Assembly: GCA_018725275.1 (NCBI GenBank)
Contig: QLUC01000096.1
Location: 1 to 6,055 of the forward strand
Source of the DNA: Bacillota bacterium
GTDB lineage: Bacteria; Bacillota; UBA994
Direction: 5' to 3'
DNA: 6,055 bases
The notes under the pieces were generated by a model. That model was given only the letters and a program-made list of their open reading frames with translations, had not been told where the DNA came from and did no database searches. Shown here one piece after another: positions 1-5,889 of this stretch (positions are counted from its first letter, which is position 1; each line of letters starts with the position of its first letter). A program made the position numbers and the translations under genes.

Positions 1-60
1 TGGTACGATTTTTTGAGGTTAAGCGCGGGCAATGAGATTCCCCCAAGTAGACATAGACTA

Positions 61-109
61 TGCCCCCGCCGGATATACTCCCAAGGGGGGTGTATATCTT
101 GCGGGGGCA
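61..109. repeat. 49-nt long imperfect palindrome / hairpin ahead of GerMN remnant
   Basis: A near-perfect inverted repeat centred on base 85. The outer arms TGCCCCCGC (61-69) and GCGGGGGCA (101-109) pair over 9 bp. After one mismatch, 71-78 pairs with 92-99 (8 bp, one G-T), and 80-82 pairs with 88-90 around a 5-nt loop. No T-run follows on either strand, so it is not a typical intrinsic terminator. The core, roughly 72-98 (TATACTCCC, then GGGGGGTGTATA), resembles the AT-flanked C-tract/G-tract operators bound by CsoR/FrmR-family metal or sulfide sensors; that resemblance is an inference. The element also contains the best Shine-Dalgarno sequence for the downstream TTG start at 99, so folding of the RNA could mask it. 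Confidence 0.7.
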
Positions 110-578
110 GTCCTATCTTTGTACGATGGTCATCACTGGTGCGGTTTTATTGCTTGTTGGCGCTGGGCTGTACTACGCCTTCGTTTACACGCCCGCCGTG
201 GGGACAGGTTCTCCTCAGTACCGGCTCTACTTTGCTAATCGCGAGGCTACCGAAGTGGTCGGCGAAAAAAGGGCGCAGAAAGGAGTGTTAACTGGCGAAA
301 CCATAATCGAGGAGCTCATCAAGGGACCAAAAAGCAAACACCTGTCTGGTCCAAGGCAGAATTGCCTATGTCGACTTTTCCCGCGAGGTCAAAGATAATT
401 TTGGCGGGGGACGGCGAGCGAATTGATGCTGGTATACTCGGTAATAGCATCTCTGACTGAGCTTCCAGAAATAGCCGCCGTGCAGTTCATGGTGGAAGGC
501 AAGGTGGAGGAGAGTATCTGGGGACATATTGATACCAGTAGCCCGCTAATGCCTGACGAGCATTTTATAGCCAGATAA
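99..578 (+). pseudogene. GerMN-domain protein, frameshifted
   Basis: This is the remnant of a membrane-anchored GerMN-domain protein, a domain found in sporulation/germination proteins such as GerM. A TTG at 99 follows an AGGGGGTG-like ribosome binding site (85-92) by six bases; an ATG at 126 is the alternative. One hydrophobic anchor (VITGAVLLLVGAGLYYAF) is followed by YRLYFANREATE and GETIIEELIKGPKSKHL in one frame (to about 345). The domain then continues in a second frame (about 346-408) with GRIAYVDFSREVKDNFGGG, and returns to the first frame (about 411-578) with ASELMLVYSVIASLTELPEI and the GHIDTSSPL ending. The first break also seems to have lost about ten codons compared with usual GerMN proteins. 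The second looks like a one-base loss in a G run (406-410). Nothing reads through in a single frame: a TAA lies at 396-398. Sequencing error is possible, but the missing segment argues for real decay. The 3' end overlaps the opposing transporter gene by 14 bp. Confidence 0.8.
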
Positions 579-1827
579 ACCAAAGGAAGGCCGCTCCGAT
601 GGTGACTGCCACTATTGTCGTCGGGAGACCAATTTTCATAAATTCACCAAAGGAAACGTTGTATCCTTCGCGCTTAAGCATGCCGACCGCCACGACGTTG
701 GCCGAAGCACCGATGGGAGTGATATTGCCCCCGAGGCTGGTGCTGAGGACGAAGGCAAACATAAAGAGCAGCGGGTTCACATCCATGCGCTCGGCGAGTA
801 GCTGAGCCACCGGCAGCATGGCGATGGTATATGGGATATTGTCTACCAAGGCCGAGACTGCCACCGAAACCACAACTATGAGTAAGAAGGCGATGAGCAA
901 GGAGTCGCCGGCCACGGCGGTCATCAGTGTGGCTACTTCGGTGATTACTCCGGTCACGGTAAGGCTGCTGATTAAGACAAAGAGCCCCGCTAACAAAAAG
1001 AAAGTCTGCCAGTCAAGCCTTGACAACTCCATGGCGAATAAATCGGTGCTGTGGTTCCAGAGAAGGGCGATGAGCCCTATGGTCACGGCGATTATCCCGG
1101 GCAAGAAGTCAATGCGACCGGGCACAAAGGAAGAGCCGGACAAGGTCACCACGAGCAGGAGGATAAGAAGCGACGGCGTCCAGGAATGGACCACGGGCAA
1201 AGCATTCTTGCTCGCGGTGCCCTTGGTATTACGCAAAAACTTATAGACAATAGCCATAGCCACGACAAAGCCAATTTGGACGGCGAAGAATATGCCGGGT
1301 CGGTCGTTAACCCAGAAAAAATCAAGAAAGGTCAAATTGGCCGCGGTGGCCAACAAGATGCTCGGGGAATCACCGATCATGGTGGCCACTCCCTGCATAT
1401 TGGCGGCAATCGCCACCGAGATAAGCACCGGCACCGGCGAGGCCTTGACTTTACGCGCGGTCTCTAAGGCTAACGGGGCGACAATAAAGACGGTGGCCAC
1501 ATTCTCTACGACCGCGGACAGAAGGCCGGAGAAAATCACAATGGCGAGAAGAGAAAGCGCTGCGCTACCCGAGGCATTGACCATGCGGGTGGCCATATAG
1601 GCCGGAGCCCCGGAGGCCACAAACAGCTCGGCTAAAATCATGGTACCGAAGAAAAGACCCAAAACATTCCAATTTAGGGCTTGCCACGCCTGTTGCGGCG
1701 AGATGATGCCAAGCAGAATTAGGAGTAGCGATGCTCCCCAAACAAAGTAGAGAGAGCGCTCCCTTTTAAAGATCAGCAGGAGATAGGTCAGGCCGAAAAC
1801 TAATATGGCGATAGCTTGGTCGCTCAT
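565..1827 (-). CDS. ArsB/NhaD (SLC13-like) family permease under Mn riboswitch control
   Basis: A 420-residue, very hydrophobic integral membrane protein of the ion transporter superfamily that includes ArsB and NhaD. About ten to twelve membrane spans can be drawn. The two pseudo-symmetric halves typical of the fold are visible: ENVATVFIVAPL (108-119) with ATMIGDSPSILLA (148-160), and DNIPYTIAMLPVA (329-341) with GGNITPIGASANVV (366-379). The Asn-containing re-entrant loops are intact and the length is normal. The start is clear, because GGGAGG lies seven bases before the ATG at 1827. The family moves anions (arsenite, dicarboxylates, sulfate) or exchanges Na+ for H+; the sequence does not settle the substrate. 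The leader carries a yybP-ykoY manganese riboswitch and terminator, which links it to Mn2+ homeostasis. Efflux of Mn2+, directly or as part of a Mn2+ tolerance response, is the best inference. The gene appears monocistronic, ending tail to tail with the GerMN remnant. Confidence 0.9.
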   Translation of the reverse strand: MSDQAIAILVFGLTYLLLIFKRERSLYFVWGASLLLILLGIISPQQAWQALNWNVLGLFFGTMILAELFVASGAPAYMATRMVNASGSAALSLLAIVIFSGLLSAVVENVATVFIVAPLALETARKVKASPVPVLISVAIAANMQGVATMIGDSPSILLATAANLTFLDFFWVNDRPGIFFAVQIGFVVAMAIVYKFLRNTKGTASKNALPVVHSWTPSLLILLLVVTLSGSSFVPGRIDFLPGIIAVTIGLIALLWNHSTDLFAMELSRLDWQTFFLLAGLFVLISSLTVTGVITEVATLMTAVAGDSLLIAFLLIVVVSVAVSALVDNIPYTIAMLPVAQLLAERMDVNPLLFMFAFVLSTSLGGNITPIGASANVVAVGMLKREGYNVSFGEFMKIGLPTTIVAVTIGAAFLWFIWL

Positions 1828-1858
1828 GTAGAACCTCCCATATTCAATCTAGGCAGAC

Positions 1859-1892
1859 AAAAAGACCTCTGCCCCCTACAGGACAGAGGTCT
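1859..1892 (-). terminator. Intrinsic terminator (attenuator) in transporter leader
   Basis: On the minus strand AGACCTCTG (1892-1884) pairs perfectly with CAGAGGTCT (1871-1863) around a 12-nt loop, and the stem runs into TTTTT (1863-1859). It ends 31 bases before the transporter ATG and lies between aptamer and gene, so it acts within the leader and not at a gene end. Its 5' arm contains the bases that close the riboswitch P1 helix, so terminator and aptamer cannot both form. Confidence 0.88.
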
Positions 1893-1975
1893 CGCTACAA
1901 AGTCGTACCTTGTGCAGAGCCGGCGCCAAGGCGCGTGATGACGACCCATGCATTACTAGCTACTCCCCTCGTGTC
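1882..1975 (-). promoter_or_regulatory. yybP-ykoY manganese riboswitch aptamer
   Basis: Read on the minus strand, this leader carries the conserved landmarks of the yybP-ykoY Mn2+ riboswitch in order: GGGGAGUAGCU, then GUCGUCAUCAC, a GC-rich hairpin (GCGC-CUUG-GCGC), CCGGCU, a hairpin ACAAGG/CUUUGU with loop UACGA, and UAGCGAGACCU. P1 is formed by GACA(C)GAGG (1975-1967) with CCUCUGUC (1889-1882), with one bulged C. The two conserved internal loops (GGGGAGUAG and GUCAUCAC) are those that come together to bind Mn2+ in known structures. The predicted transcript starts almost exactly at the first base of P1. The neighbouring terminator uses the P1 3' arm, so metal binding should favour transcription of the permease. 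Confidence 0.93.
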
Positions 1976-1981
1976 TGGTTT

Positions 1982-2010
1982 AGTATAGCAGACATACCTA
2001 TTGACTTCAA
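1982..2010 (-). promoter_or_regulatory. Promoter for the riboswitch-transporter transcript
   Basis: The minus strand reads TTGAAG (2010-2005), a 17-base spacer, and TATACT (1987-1982), preceded by TGC to give an extended -10. Transcription should begin near 1975-1976, which places the 5' end of the RNA at the first base of the riboswitch P1 helix. Confidence 0.82.
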
Positions 2011-2051
2011 CACTCCCGCGGTTTTGGCTGATCAAATGGCACGGCGTCACA

Positions 2052-2080
2052 TTGACAAGCCAAGCAACTAGAACGATAAT
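2052..2080 (+). promoter_or_regulatory. Promoter for murA-like gene
   Basis: TTGACA (2052-2057), a 17-base spacer and GATAAT (2075-2080) give a near-consensus sigma-A type promoter. The start point near 2087 leaves a leader of about 25 bases with GAGGGTGA (2100-2107) just before the ATG at 2112. It stands back to back with the transporter promoter; the two -35 boxes are 41 bases apart. Confidence 0.82.
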
Positions 2081-2111
2081 TAGGGTTATAGATGTAGGCG
2101 AGGGTGAGTGC

Positions 2112-3362
2112 ATGGGCTCGATATTGGTAAGAGGCGGAACACGTTTAAAGGGTGAAGTGCCCGTTAACGGGTCTAAATATGTAGCGCTCGCGGCTATCCC
2201 TGCCGCGCTTTTGGCCGATAGCCCGGTGGTTATTGAAAACCTGCCTGATTTAAGCGATGTGCGGGTTTTTTGTGATATTTTACGGGGATTAGGGGCCACT
2301 GTTTCTTTTGCGGGTGGGGTTGCGACCATCGATCCGCATGGTTTCCGACCTGGGGTTCCCGCCCCGGCTTTAGTGCGGAAGTTGCGCGCTTCATATTACT
2401 TGCTTGGAGTAATGCTAGCTCGTTTCGGTGCCGCAGACGTAGCGCTGCCCGGCGGCGATGACATTGGGCCGCGACCCATCGATCAGCATGTCAAGGGCCT
2501 GTGTGCCCTAGGGGCAACCACGAGCATTGAGCATGGCCACATTAAAGCCACCTCCACCGGATTAAAGGGAACCACAATCTATCTCGATGTAGCCAGCGTC
2601 GGGGCGACAATAAATATTATGCTTGGCGCTGTGCTCGCAGAAGGGCAGACCTTGATTGTCAACGCTTACCCTGCGCCGTGGATTATTGACCTCGCCAATA
2701 TGTTAAACGCGATGGGCGCAAAGGTGTATGGTGCGGGCACCGAGACCATACGCATTCAGGGGGTAACGAAACTACACGGTTGCCAGCATGCTATTATCCC
2801 CGACCAAAGTGAAGCCGCCACCCTCATGATTGCCGCGACTCTCACGGGCGGCGATGTGACCCTGCACAATATCATCCCGTTGCATTTAGGGGCGGTCATA
2901 GCCAAGTTGAGGGAGACCGGGGCAGTAATTCTGCCTGCGGAAGATAGCGTTCGTCTTATCGGCCCGAGGCGTCCAACCGCGGTCAATGTCAAAACCTTGC
3001 CGTATCCCGGTTTCTTTACGGATTTTCAGGCCCCGATGAGCACACTCTTGACCATGGCCGAGGGTACCAGCTTAGTTACCGAGACTATCTGGGAGGATCG
3101 ATTCAAGCATCTTGAGGAGCTGGCGAAGATGGGGGCCAAAGTGCGCATTGAGGGGCGCACCGCCTTTATTGAAGGGGTCTCTCAGTTGACCGGGGCCCAG
3201 GTGCGTGGCACGGACCTGCGAGCGAGTGCGTCTTTGGTCATGGCCGGTCTAGTCGCCGCCGGGACAACAGAGGTTGAGGGTATTGAACATATGGACCGGG
3301 GTTATGAACGATTCGATGCCAAACTGCAGCTTCTGGGTGCTGACGTAACTCGGACAGAATGA
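2112..3362 (+). CDS. murA: MurA-like UDP-GlcNAc enolpyruvyl transferase, Cys-to-Asp variant
   Basis: A 416-residue cytoplasmic homologue of UDP-N-acetylglucosamine 1-carboxyvinyltransferase. MurA adds enolpyruvate from PEP to UDP-GlcNAc, the first committed step of peptidoglycan synthesis. The ATG at 2112 was chosen because it follows GAGGGTGA and a strong promoter, and because residue numbers then match E. coli MurA almost exactly; a GTG/ATG further upstream would put the promoter inside the gene. Conserved features are Lys22, Arg92, GPRPIDQH (119-126), FFTDFQ with catalytic Asp304, DLRASASLV (368-376) and HMDRGYER (393-400). The loop Cys (Cys115 in E. coli) is Asp116 in PGGDDIG. Asn23 is Tyr, Lys48 is Ser, and the usual Arg-Glu near 187 is Pro-Ala. 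The gene stands alone, away from any mur cluster. It may be a divergent second MurA or an enzyme of altered specificity; the fold assignment is firm and the exact reaction is less so. Confidence 0.88.
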   Translation: MGSILVRGGTRLKGEVPVNGSKYVALAAIPAALLADSPVVIENLPDLSDVRVFCDILRGLGATVSFAGGVATIDPHGFRPGVPAPALVRKLRASYYLLGVMLARFGAADVALPGGDDIGPRPIDQHVKGLCALGATTSIEHGHIKATSTGLKGTTIYLDVASVGATINIMLGAVLAEGQTLIVNAYPAPWIIDLANMLNAMGAKVYGAGTETIRIQGVTKLHGCQHAIIPDQSEAATLMIAATLTGGDVTLHNIIPLHLGAVIAKLRETGAVILPAEDSVRLIGPRRPTAVNVKTLPYPGFFTDFQAPMSTLLTMAEGTSLVTETIWEDRFKHLEELAKMGAKVRIEGRTAFIEGVSQLTGAQVRGTDLRASASLVMAGLVAAGTTEVEGIEHMDRGYERFDAKLQLLGADVTRTE

Positions 3363-3451
3363 ATCCAAAAAATATGAAATAAAGCAAAATTATTACCCAA
3401 CCAGAAAGGGTTACGAGGGGTCTCTGTAGAATACCCATGTTGATGTGGCAT

Positions 3452-3456
3452 GGAGG
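3452..3456 (+). promoter_or_regulatory. Shine-Dalgarno GGAGG deciding the cyclase start
   Basis: GGAGG lies nine bases before the ATG at 3466 and is too close to the ATGs at 3457 and 3460. The in-frame GTG at 3445 lies upstream of it and has no recognisable site of its own, so 3466 is preferred. Confidence 0.6.
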
Positions 3457-3465
3457 ATGATGGCG

Positions 3466-5124
3466 ATGATTGCAGGAAAACGATGGGCGTATTTAAGTTT
3501 CGGAGCTCTGTTGGCACTCTGCTTGTCTGTGGCAGGGGCTTTCCTGTGGCATGCCCCTGAACTAACCGTTTCCCTAGCGGTATTGCTCCTCGCTGTAGGG
3601 GCCACCATCTATTATGGTTGGTGGGTCATGGGCATGGCCATCAAGGAAAGCGGCAAGCACCGTTTGAAAATTTCGCGGCTGCAGATTGCGCTACGGCAGG
3701 CGCGGCGACTGGTCTCGGCCAGCGAGATAATTATGTCGCAACCCGATGCCTCGGCAGTGGTCGCCACGGCCGCACAACATGCCATGGAGGTTGTGCGCGG
3801 AACGGGAGTAGGCATCTGGTTTGAGAGCGGGGAACGTTTTGAGCGGGCGGTAGCAACTCTGTGGCCCCAGAACATTTCGCAGCGGAGTATTAGGGCCCGC
3901 AGTCACTTGGAGCAAGACTATTTTTATGAGGCGGGGCACAATGTCTTGCTGGTCTCTTTCGCCGTTCAGGAGGACCGGGGTTTGATTGCCGTTGCGGTTA
4001 AAGGCCCGCGGCGCAAGTACAAGGCCACTTTGACGACCTTGTCCACTCTCGCCAAGGGTCTGCGCATTGCCCTCATCAACAATAGAGCTATGGAATCACT
4101 GCGAGTGTCAGCAGAGCATATGTCGCTGCTCAATGAGCTGGGGCGACGCTTTTCGTCGAATCTAGGACTTGAGGACCTATTTAGTTCCATGTATCGCGAA
4201 GTGCGTCAAGCCATGGACGCCGAGGCCTTCTTTGTGGCGTTGTATGATGGTGACAAGTTAGAAATCGACCTCCGCTATATCTTCGACCAGGGGGCTAGAG
4301 TGGCTCCTATGAGGTATATGCTCAATGATGGCCCTACCTCGCGTGCCGTCAAGACGCGCCAGCCCGTGCTCTACCATGCGGATGCCCGTCTTATTCCGGG
4401 GGTAACGATGCTAGGCAATATGGACACCGTTGTTCAGTCAGTATTGGTTGTGCCGGTGGTGTTTGATCAAAAGGTCATCGGGGCAATCTCCGCCCAGAGC
4501 TATAATCCTAATGCCTATTCAGACGACCATGTGCGACTGCTGTCTATTATTGCCAGCCAAGCAGCCATGGCCATTGATAACGCGCAGCTTTACGAGCAGA
4601 CTGTCGCCATGGCCATGACTGATGGCATGACGGGCTTAGCTAACGCTCGCTCGCTCCACGAGGCCCTAGCGAATATGCTGGAACAGGCCAAGGTCTATGA
4701 CCGTGAGGTTTCCCTGCTCCTGCTCGATTCAGACTGTCTCAAGCAAATAAACGACCGGTTCGGCCACTTGGCCGGCGATGACCACATTTGCAGACTAGCT
4801 GAGGCGCTAAGGACTAACGTCCGCCTAGGGGACTTGGTTGCTCGCTATGGTGGCGACGAATTTGTGGTGGCGCTGCCTAGCACCGGCATTGACGAAGCTC
4901 GTTTTATAGCCGCCCGCATTTTGAACACGGTGCGGCAAACGAGGCAGCAGTGGGGAGATATCACCATACCGGTGACGACGAGTGTAGGCGTGGCCACCTT
5001 TCCCTACGACGCCGAGAATGTTGATGAACTCATCCGCGCTGCCGATGCCGCCATGTATCGTGCTAAGGAGGCCGGCAAGGATAGAGTTGTCTATATCGGG
5101 GACCCCACTACCGGACCCGTCTAG
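3466..5124 (+). CDS. Membrane-anchored GAF-GAF-GGDEF diguanylate cyclase
   Basis: A 552-residue sensor enzyme predicted to make cyclic di-GMP from two GTP. Two membrane spans (about 7-29 and 33-56) are followed by a basic, helical linker (about 57-85) and a weakly conserved GAF-like region (about 80-205). A clearer GAF domain (about 225-375) ends in the typical LLSIIASQAAMAIDNAQLY helix. The GGDEF domain (about 384-545) starts with MTDGMTGLANARSL. The active-site GGDEF (462-466) is intact. RLGD (453-456) lies five residues upstream, which is the RxxD inhibitory site for product feedback. No EAL or HD-GYP domain is present, so synthesis only is expected. The GAF ligands are not readable from the sequence. 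It follows murA by about 100 bases with no terminator between them, so co-transcription by read-through is possible. Its 3' end overlaps the opposing flavoprotein gene by 17 bp. A GTG at 3445 is a less likely start. Confidence 0.92.
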   Translation: MIAGKRWAYLSFGALLALCLSVAGAFLWHAPELTVSLAVLLLAVGATIYYGWWVMGMAIKESGKHRLKISRLQIALRQARRLVSASEIIMSQPDASAVVATAAQHAMEVVRGTGVGIWFESGERFERAVATLWPQNISQRSIRARSHLEQDYFYEAGHNVLLVSFAVQEDRGLIAVAVKGPRRKYKATLTTLSTLAKGLRIALINNRAMESLRVSAEHMSLLNELGRRFSSNLGLEDLFSSMYREVRQAMDAEAFFVALYDGDKLEIDLRYIFDQGARVAPMRYMLNDGPTSRAVKTRQPVLYHADARLIPGVTMLGNMDTVVQSVLVVPVVFDQKVIGAISAQSYNPNAYSDDHVRLLSIIASQAAMAIDNAQLYEQTVAMAMTDGMTGLANARSLHEALANMLEQAKVYDREVSLLLLDSDCLKQINDRFGHLAGDDHICRLAEALRTNVRLGDLVARYGGDEFVVALPSTGIDEARFIAARILNTVRQTRQQWGDITIPVTTSVGVATFPYDAENVDELIRAADAAMYRAKEAGKDRVVYIGDPTTGPV

Positions 5125-5575
5125 CTTTGCCGCTGACACTCATAATGTCGATGGCGATGACCGTAGTCCTAGCCATCCCCGTGGGGGAAACAGGAGCAAA
5201 TTCCCCCACGGCGTGTTTTTCGGTGAGGGCGGTAAGGGCGAGGAACTTTTCGCTAGGTTCTTCCACAAAGCGTGCCACTCCGGTGATGAGGGCGCTACGG
5301 TAGAAAGCGCCATATTCGCAGGCCGTACTGCCGCTCTTGATGCCATCAAGAAAAGAAATGGCGAAGGAACAAAGGGGATTCTTCCGCAGGATGTCAATTT
5401 TTCGCCCCTGTGGGGCACTATGAACATAGATACTGTTCTCAAGCAAGACAAAGTTTAGTGGAACTATGTAGGGGACGTTGTCCTCTGCTAGGGCTAGATA
5501 GCCTACTTGGGCCTCCTGTAAATACTCTAGGGCTACTTTCTTTTCGACAGCGCGATCAAGACGTCGCATTTCCAT
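5108..5575 (-). CDS. NimA-like pyridoxamine 5'-phosphate oxidase family flavoprotein
   Basis: A 155-residue soluble protein with the split-barrel FMN-binding fold of the pyridoxamine 5'-phosphate oxidase family, closest in pattern to the NimA (5-nitroimidazole reductase) group. Readable family motifs are the N-terminal MRRLDR, VGYLALAEDNVPYIVPLNF (24-42) and YVHSAPQGRKIDILRKNP (50-67), the flavin-phosphate region. C-terminal parts are ITGVARFVEEPSEKFLALTAL (97-117) and RTTVIAIDIMSVSGKARR. Length is normal for the family. The ATG at 5575 lies six bases after AGGAGG; a second ATG two codons in is possible. Substrates of these proteins are mostly unknown; nitroimidazole resistance should not be assumed. 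It converges on the diguanylate cyclase (17-bp overlap) and is divergent from the DUF1450-like gene. The last third carries a strong palindrome that appears to serve the opposite strand. Confidence 0.88.
   Translation of the reverse strand: MEMRRLDRAVEKKVALEYLQEAQVGYLALAEDNVPYIVPLNFVLLENSIYVHSAPQGRKIDILRKNPLCSFAISFLDGIKSGSTACEYGAFYRSALITGVARFVEEPSEKFLALTALTEKHAVGEFAPVSPTGMARTTVIAIDIMSVSGKARRVR
5179..5220 (+). terminator. Intrinsic terminator of the cyclase transcript, inside the opposing gene
   Basis: CCGTGGGGGAA (5179-5189) and TTCCCCCACGG (5201-5211) form a perfect 11-bp stem with an 11-nt loop. CGTG and TTTTT (5216-5220) follow on the plus strand. It lies 55 bases past the cyclase stop codon and within the minus-strand flavoprotein coding sequence. 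No T-run follows on the minus strand, so it should act only on plus-strand transcripts. The four-base gap before the T-run makes it slightly atypical. Confidence 0.75.
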
Positions 5576-5625
5576 GTGGTTCCTCCTCTAGGCAAGCGTT
5601 TTTTCACCAAGTACTAGCTACATCT

Positions 5626-5644
5626 TAACGCAAATGCAGCGTTA
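5626..5644. repeat. Small inverted repeat in divergent intergenic region
   Basis: TAACGC (5626-5631) and GCGTTA (5639-5644) are a perfect 6-bp inverted repeat around AAATGCA. It lies between the divergent flavoprotein and DUF1450-like genes, just upstream of the latter's ribosome binding site. It could be an operator or a chance hairpin; nothing else supports a role. Confidence 0.3.
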
Positions 5645-5663
5645 CGGAAAGGAAGGGATCTTA

Positions 5664-5876
5664 GTGGAGATAGTGATCTGCCAACTCACCCTTGAAGCCG
5701 TGGATAGTAGCTTGAAGGGTTTTCTGGAGGAACAGTGCCCAGCTGGTACTATCTTGGTTGCTAAATGTATCGGATGCTGTGGGGAATGTGCCTCTACTTA
5801 TGTTGTCTTGGTCGATGGTGACCCAGTCGTTGCGCCTAACCGGGAGAAGTTGTTGGAGCGTCTGCGAGCTTTATGA
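5664..5876 (+). CDS. Small DUF1450 (YuzB)-like cysteine-rich protein
   Basis: A 70-residue soluble protein with six cysteines (6, 25, 35, 38, 39, 42). The KCIGCCGECASTYVVLVDG segment (34-52) and the C-terminal PVVAPNREKLLERL match the layout of DUF1450/YuzB-like proteins, where GCLxxCGxC is followed by an 'LVNG' strand and a helix. Cys6, Cys35, Cys39 and Cys42 have the spacing of thioredoxin-like [2Fe-2S] proteins, so a metal or redox centre is possible, but this is an inference; no function is established. The GTG at 5664 is preferred because AAGGAAGGG ends seven bases before it. The in-frame ATG at 5634 has no such site and would add ten non-family residues. The next gene starts 13 bases after the stop, which suggests an operon with the D-glutamate-cyclase-like gene. 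Confidence 0.75.
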   Translation: MEIVICQLTLEAVDSSLKGFLEEQCPAGTILVAKCIGCCGECASTYVVLVDGDPVVAPNREKLLERLRAL

Positions 5877-5889
5877 GGAGAGAATTGAG

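Noticed and set aside
3..35. Possible C-terminus of an upstream gene (ending VRFFEVKRGQ) overlapping an ATG at 32 by ATGA
   Set aside because: Ten residues are too few to identify. The frame beginning at 32 gives no GerMN-like or other recognisable protein.
818..1467. Long plus-strand open frames antisense to the transporter
   Set aside because: Their low-complexity, polar translations mirror the hydrophobic transporter codons; no ribosome binding site or recognisable domain was seen.
2001..2111. N-terminal extension of the MurA-like reading frame to an ATG at 2001
   Set aside because: It would place the TTGACA/GATAAT promoter inside the gene, adds residues with no MurA similarity, and has no ribosome binding site. 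Starting at 2112 gives E. coli-like residue numbering.
1895..2329. Minus-strand open frame of 144 codons across the divergent control region
   Set aside because: It covers the riboswitch, both promoters and the murA 5' end, has no family-like sequence, and is best explained as a shadow.
3363..3465. Promoter for the cyclase gene (TAGAAT at 3427-3432)
   Set aside because: No acceptable -35 box lies 16-18 bases upstream. The 103-base gap shows no terminator either, so read-through from the murA-like gene remains open.
5018..5458. Plus-strand open frame of 146 codons running through the end of the cyclase gene
   Set aside because: It is antisense to the well-supported flavoprotein gene and in another frame of the cyclase; it has no domain-like sequence.
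5576..5663. Promoters in the divergent gap between the flavoprotein and DUF1450-like genes
   Set aside because: Promoters must exist here, but no pair of boxes with acceptable spacing could be picked out with confidence on either strand.
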